Part shown: positions 59,998 to 64,000 of the stretch, in pieces
How the letters are laid out: every line of letters begins with the position of its first letter
Numbering within the stretch: position 1 is the first letter of the stretch
From: Saccopteryx bilineata
Taxonomy: Eukaryota > Chordata > Mammalia > Chiroptera > Emballonuridae
Direction: 5' to 3'
Length of the DNA stretch: 64,000 nucleotides
NCBI RefSeq assembly: GCF_036850765.1
Contig: NC_089490.1
Location: 276,968,482 to 277,032,481 of the forward strand
Translations under genes and position numbers: made by a program
The notes under the pieces: model-generated
What the model saw: only the letters and a program-made list of their open reading frames with translations
What the model was told of the DNA's origin: nothing
Databases searched by the model: none

Positions 59998-62529
59998 TTT
60001 TAAAGACAATTTCACAGAAAAAGAGAATACAATAGTGGTTTTCAGGGATTGGAGTAAAGAGAAAATGAGTGGTTAGGTTGAAGGGTATATATTTTCAGTT
60101 ATGAAAAGTATAAGTTCAGAGAACCTAATGCACAACATGGTGACTATAGTTACTAATATGTATTGTATACTTAAAAGTTGTTGTGAGTTACCACACACCA
60201 AAAATGTCACCACCAAGAAAAACAGACTTGAGGCCCGATATCAGGTAAGTATACAGAATATTTCTTTCTTTGAAGATGTACAAGAGATTTTAAAGTAGCC
60301 TCTACAAAAGCCATGATTTAGGATCCTCATCCTTAAACTTCTAGCTTACAGAAATGGTTCCTCAATGACTATAAGAGCTGAACATTCCAGTTTGTGAAGC
60401 AGTCTCTTACTAGCTTTATTACACTATATCTACATCTCTTAAATACTCTCCCAGCCCTCAGAAGAGAGTTACAAGTCAAACATTATTTTGAAACATACCA
60501 TTTGGAAAGGTGAGCAAGACTGTGCCTTTTAGGAGCTCTATCTACTATCAAGACTAGCTCTACTGAAATAGCCAAATAATATAGAGTATATACACATTTC
60601 CCTAGAAAATGAGCTGCATTTTATTTGTCTTTAGATCCACAGAAATCACGCAGTGCTGTCACAGAGCTGGGAGGAGGTGGGGGTAATCCAAACATCTCTG
60701 TAATGTTCCTTAAAGCACCGTGTCTCATACTTCTGCTTTATTTCCTTTGCTCTTAGTAATGTGCTGAGCACCTACTTGGCTCTCACAGGATATATGCTGG
60801 CTAATTGTTAGATTTGTACACTTTTTTTAAGTTATATTTTTGTTCATTGAAGTGTAATGAACCTAGCATATGTCAACCACAATCCCGCTGTTTATCAAAT
60901 CCGTATTTGTTATTGGTGCAATAGGCAGGCTGAGATCTGGAGCTCCTGTCCTGGTTTCCTAGGAGTGACATGTATAAAATGCCATCACGTTTTCTGAAAC
61001 AAAAATAAGGACAAATTAACACTGTACCATTCGCAGGTGCAAGATGTGTTTCGAAGGCTGATCACTAAATGTCTGATTAAATTGGTTGATGCAGACAATG
61101 GAAGAACAATGTAAATTAGAACACCTTTGAAATTAAAGATATGCATGGCTTTAGGATTCAGAATAAAACAATTATAAAATATAAAGATCTATTTTGCAAC
61201 ACTTTTGAAGCATCAGAATTAGGTTTAACCAGAAAAGAAGATTAAAAAGCAACAAAAAACAAAAGTGATTGAATGTAAAAGTGTATAACTTCTTTAAGCC
61301 TAAAATAGAAAGTTTTGGCTCATCTACTCTCAAACCACCTCTTCAGAGTAGAAGGAGCACAAGTTAACTTTCAAGGGAGGCCTTTTAAATTTTCAGTGTG
61401 ACATCACTGAACAGAAATCAGGTTTGCGCCTGCTGGTTTACATGATTTGTTGGTTGGTTCCCTCTCTTGGATGCTCAAGTGTCTCACCTGTAAGACAGGA
61501 ATTAAAATACCTGTTGAATATAGTTGTATGTTATTACCAACAGTTGTATTATTATCAAGTATTTATGTTACTATGCAAACATAGAAACTAATGTTTAAAG
61601 CATTTAAAGGATATACTGGAGGCCCTGGAACTGTAAAGAGGCAGCCTGGAGTTCAGGACTGTCCCCTGCCCCTCGGTGTGTGAGGACAGTGGGAGGGCAG
61701 AAAAGTGAGTGCTTGGCAGAGCTGAAGGTCCTGAGCCTCTGTGCCCATTGCTATTTAATTGTCCAGTCAACAGAGACAGTGAAGTCTTAAGGAGGATAAA
61801 AAGTTTATAGAAAACTTATGCTACTCACAAATAAAATAAAATTTGTGATTCAATGTTGAGAGATGGTCTGTGCTAGGTGAGGAATAAAATTCAAAAAGAT
61901 TTGCAGTTAAGAAGAGGTCATAACCCCATTCAAATGTCTGCTGCCGGCTCCTTTTTATTCCTGCAGGTTTGATCTATGTTTAAGAGTTTGACTTGCTTTC
62001 AAAGCCATAATAAATATTACTGAAGTGTGCAGCTCAATTTCTTTGAAGAAGACAATTTACATCTAGAAAAGAAGACTTAGAGCATATTACATAACTCCAG
62101 GAAGCTGCTGAATGAATGGTGATAGTCAGACTCCTTAAAATCCAGCATAACAGAACCCGTTCTCCTGGGCAGAACCCCCTGCAAAGCTCCTGCTGGGGCT
62201 GGTGCTTTGAGGGTGGCTGGTTTTGGGTCTCAGATGACCTGCCTGGGCATGCCTGGTGCCCCGTGGACATCTACACTGGGGTATTAGGGAAGAAAACAAA
62301 GTGACCCATGCTCAAACCGGATATGAGAAGAGGAGTGGCTGCGTATTAATTCCTCAGAGACTGTTCCACAGAAGAGAGGTCCCTGTGTCCCTCTATCATA
62401 GTTTCTGAATCTGCTGGTATCCAGACGACCTTGCCATGCTCAGTGCAGGAAGGATGCTGTGTGAGAGAGCTCTCAGGGTTAGAACTGGCCAGAGTCCCAG
62501 AGAACAGATTCTGGCTGGCAGTTATATCC
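59998..62529. other. Intergenic or intronic DNA, no gene seen
   Basis: AT-rich. 60755-60790 (ATGTGCTGAGCACCTACTTGGC) looks like a MIR/L2 scrap. No supported gene. Confidence 0.35.
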
Positions 62530-62680
62530 AGTTTGCACTGGACAGGGCACTGTGGTAAGCATGTTACATACATTGATTCTCAACCAACTTACAGAGTAGG
62601 TGTTACCAATTCTATTTTGTAAAGGAAGATGCAAAGGATCACAGAGAGTAAGGGGATTTCCCTACATCAAATGTCTATTG
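62530..62680 (+). mobile_element. MIR SINE fragment
   Basis: GGGCACTGTGGTAAGCATGTTACATACATTGATTCTCAACCAACTTACAGAGTAGGTG followed by ATTTTGTAAAGGAAGATGCAAAGGATCACAGAGAG, collinear with the MIR core and 3' half. Confidence 0.7.
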
Positions 62681-62715
62681 AAAAAAGAAAGAAAACAATA
62701 CTATTAACAATATAG

Positions 62716-64000
62716 AGGGAGTGACGTCACAGAAATGGTGGTGTGAGCAGCACCGCCGACAGATCTCCCCAAAATGTCAACAAATTCATCAACCAGAGAC
62801 AGAAAAATCTATCCTTGGAGCTTCTGGGAGTTCCACACACTGAAGACGAAGGGGCTGTTTTCACTTGGAACTGAAAGTGGAAAGGAGCTGAGGGTGCGGA
62901 GGAAACTAACAGCGGCACAGGTGTTCGGTCAAGCCAAGGAGAGAGTCTACCTGTGGTGAGTCAGCCCACGCACAGTGAGCCCATGTGCAGCAAGAAACCG
63001 CCCATGCACTGTGGGCATCCCAGCCACCCGTGAGCGGTACACCGCAGAAGTTCTAGCAGTTGGTGCACCGGGAAAGTCCCAGCAGTAGGCGTGCCCAGCA
63101 CTGCGCACTCTGGGCATTCCAGCAGCCGACATGCCACAGGCGACCCAGCTGCTGGCCGGCGCGCCGTGGGTGACCCAGCCTCCTGCCGTGGAGAGCACCC
63201 CAGTCACCCATGAGCGGAGAGCTCCCCAACTGCCAGCAGCGCACGGGGAGTGTGCCAAAGTGAACTTCCCTATGTCGAGCTTCTCTGCATGGGCGGGGCA
63301 CTTCACCCAGCCATTTACGCTAACAATCAAGTGTCGGGGGAGGGGTGCATGGGCAGCTTGCAATCTGTCCTGGATCTACGGATCCAATCGCTGAAATTAG
63401 CTTAATCCACAGTCTGTTCACCTCCCAACTGACCTACCCGGCTCTAATTGACAAGATCTTTCTCAGTTCAGCGATCCAAGACAAGAGGCATGATATTCTC
63501 TAGTGTCTCTTGCTAAAGGGGTGGGGGCAACTTCTGATTGACAGAGCTTTCATACTCAGGGATATATGCTAAAAAGAGGGACTTGGCAGATGTTAAGACC
63601 TGTGCTGCAGGCAGAGACTAGGGCATCTTCTTCCCAGCCAAAACAGGTTACAAAGTGTGGAAAGCCTGGGGAGAGTGGTCCCACAGAGTGCTAGGCATGC
63701 TGAACAGGCTTGGTGGCTCATAGAAAGTCACCTTGAGAGCAATTGGCTCCCAGCCCCTCCTGATCACACTGGTGGCTCTGACTGACAGAAACTTACCCAG
63801 AGCCCTGCGTTGAGTGGGGATAGAGTGGAGATTTGCCAGCTCTTTGAGCCTCTTACTCCCCAGGCAGAGGCAGCGGCAGTCTCATAGCTGGTTCACCAGG
63901 CTGCTAATTCAGGGAGGGGAGACTAGGAGAGAGGCTCCGGGAAAACAGACTCTCTCATTGTCGGAGCCTGCAAATGCTAACAAACCTTGACTACCAATGA
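62716..64000 (+). mobile_element. 5' UTR of a second L1, continues past the window edge
   Basis: The head is related to 14476 onward: ATCTCCCCAAAATGTCAACAAATTCATCAACCAGAGACAGAAAAATCTATCCTTGGAGCTTC. The distal part (63770-64000) matches 15520-15740 (GAGCCTCTTACTCCCCAGGCAGAGGCAGC, TCATTGTCGGAGCCTGCAAATGC). The middle differs: instead of the 240-bp units there is a GC-rich block with CCCAGCCACCCGTGAGCGG / CCCAGTCACCCATGAGCGG partial repeats. So it is a different promoter subtype of the same L1 lineage. The minus-strand 138-codon frame at 62947-63363 lies in it. Confidence 0.85.
62722..62729. promoter_or_regulatory. Consensus CRE (TGACGTCA) in the L1 5' end
   Basis: A perfect 8-bp palindromic CREB/ATF site about 6 bp from the start of the second L1. 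The corresponding place in the L1 at 14476 reads GAGTAATGGCGG and lacks it. Function inferred from the motif only. Confidence 0.6.

Noticed and set aside
62947..63363. 138-codon minus frame in GC-rich DNA
   Set aside because: Lies in the second L1 5' UTR. CpG-rich sequence stays open by chance, and it does not resemble the antisense frames of the first L1.

Overview
The window looks like non-coding nuclear DNA from a mammal, almost certainly a bat. The evidence is several tRNA-derived SINEs built on GGTTGGCTCAGTGG-type and GTGGCGCAGTGGATAAAGC-type heads (VES/Rhin-like families), young non-autonomous hAT transposons with 8-bp target duplications, and a young L1. Ancient mammal-wide layers (MIR, L2, MaLR LTRs, old L1M pieces) are also present. 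A horseshoe- or leaf-nosed-bat-like (rhinolophoid) genome is my best guess, from memory of the SINE families only. I recognise no host protein-coding exon, tRNA or rRNA gene, and no CRISPR array. Nearly all open frames longer than 60 codons are chance frames or lie in repeats.

Layout. 0-13 kb is AT-rich intergenic or intronic DNA with old L1/L2 pieces, a SINE at each end and a pogo/Tigger-like transposase relic with inverted ends (10.63-10.94 kb). 13.7-22.4 kb is a hotspot: a hAT MITE, a SINE and a nearly full-length 7.9-kb L1 inserted within about 0.7 kb of one another. The L1 (14476-22354) has a perfect 14-bp target-site duplication, a 2.4-kb 5' UTR with about 240-bp tandem units, an ORF1 broken by one nonsense codon, a fully open 1275-codon ORF2 and a G-rich 3' UTR. 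22.8-31.5 kb holds a second and a third hAT MITE, a SINE inside an old antisense L1, a short twin-primed L1 with a 16-bp duplication, MIRs and a MaLR LTR. 31.5-45 kb is mostly unassigned sequence, with a solo LTR (36067-36747) flanked by 5-bp repeats and one SINE. 44.5-51.7 kb carries two MaLR LTRs, one of them split by an L1 tail, an old twin-primed L1, two SINEs and an 83-bp inverted duplication with 3.5-kb spacing. 53.9-60 kb is SINE-dense, with five copies that all have readable target duplications. The window ends inside the 5' UTR of a second L1 on the + strand (62716 to the edge), of a different promoter subtype that carries a consensus CRE.

How the parts relate. ORF2p of L1 supplies endonuclease and reverse transcriptase. 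The SINE copies are flanked by A-starting duplications, as expected for L1 endonuclease targets, so the SINEs are presumably mobilised by L1. The local copy probably cannot move itself, because ORF1 is truncated and ORF2 has lost the first Cys of its C-terminal CCHC motif. No new multi-gene system is visible. The points most worth checking are the L1 structure (monomeric 5' UTR, recurrent antisense ORF, inter-ORF overlap, Cys-to-Phe change), the 20-bp-unit copy-number variation inside one SINE family, and the inverted 83-bp duplicate.
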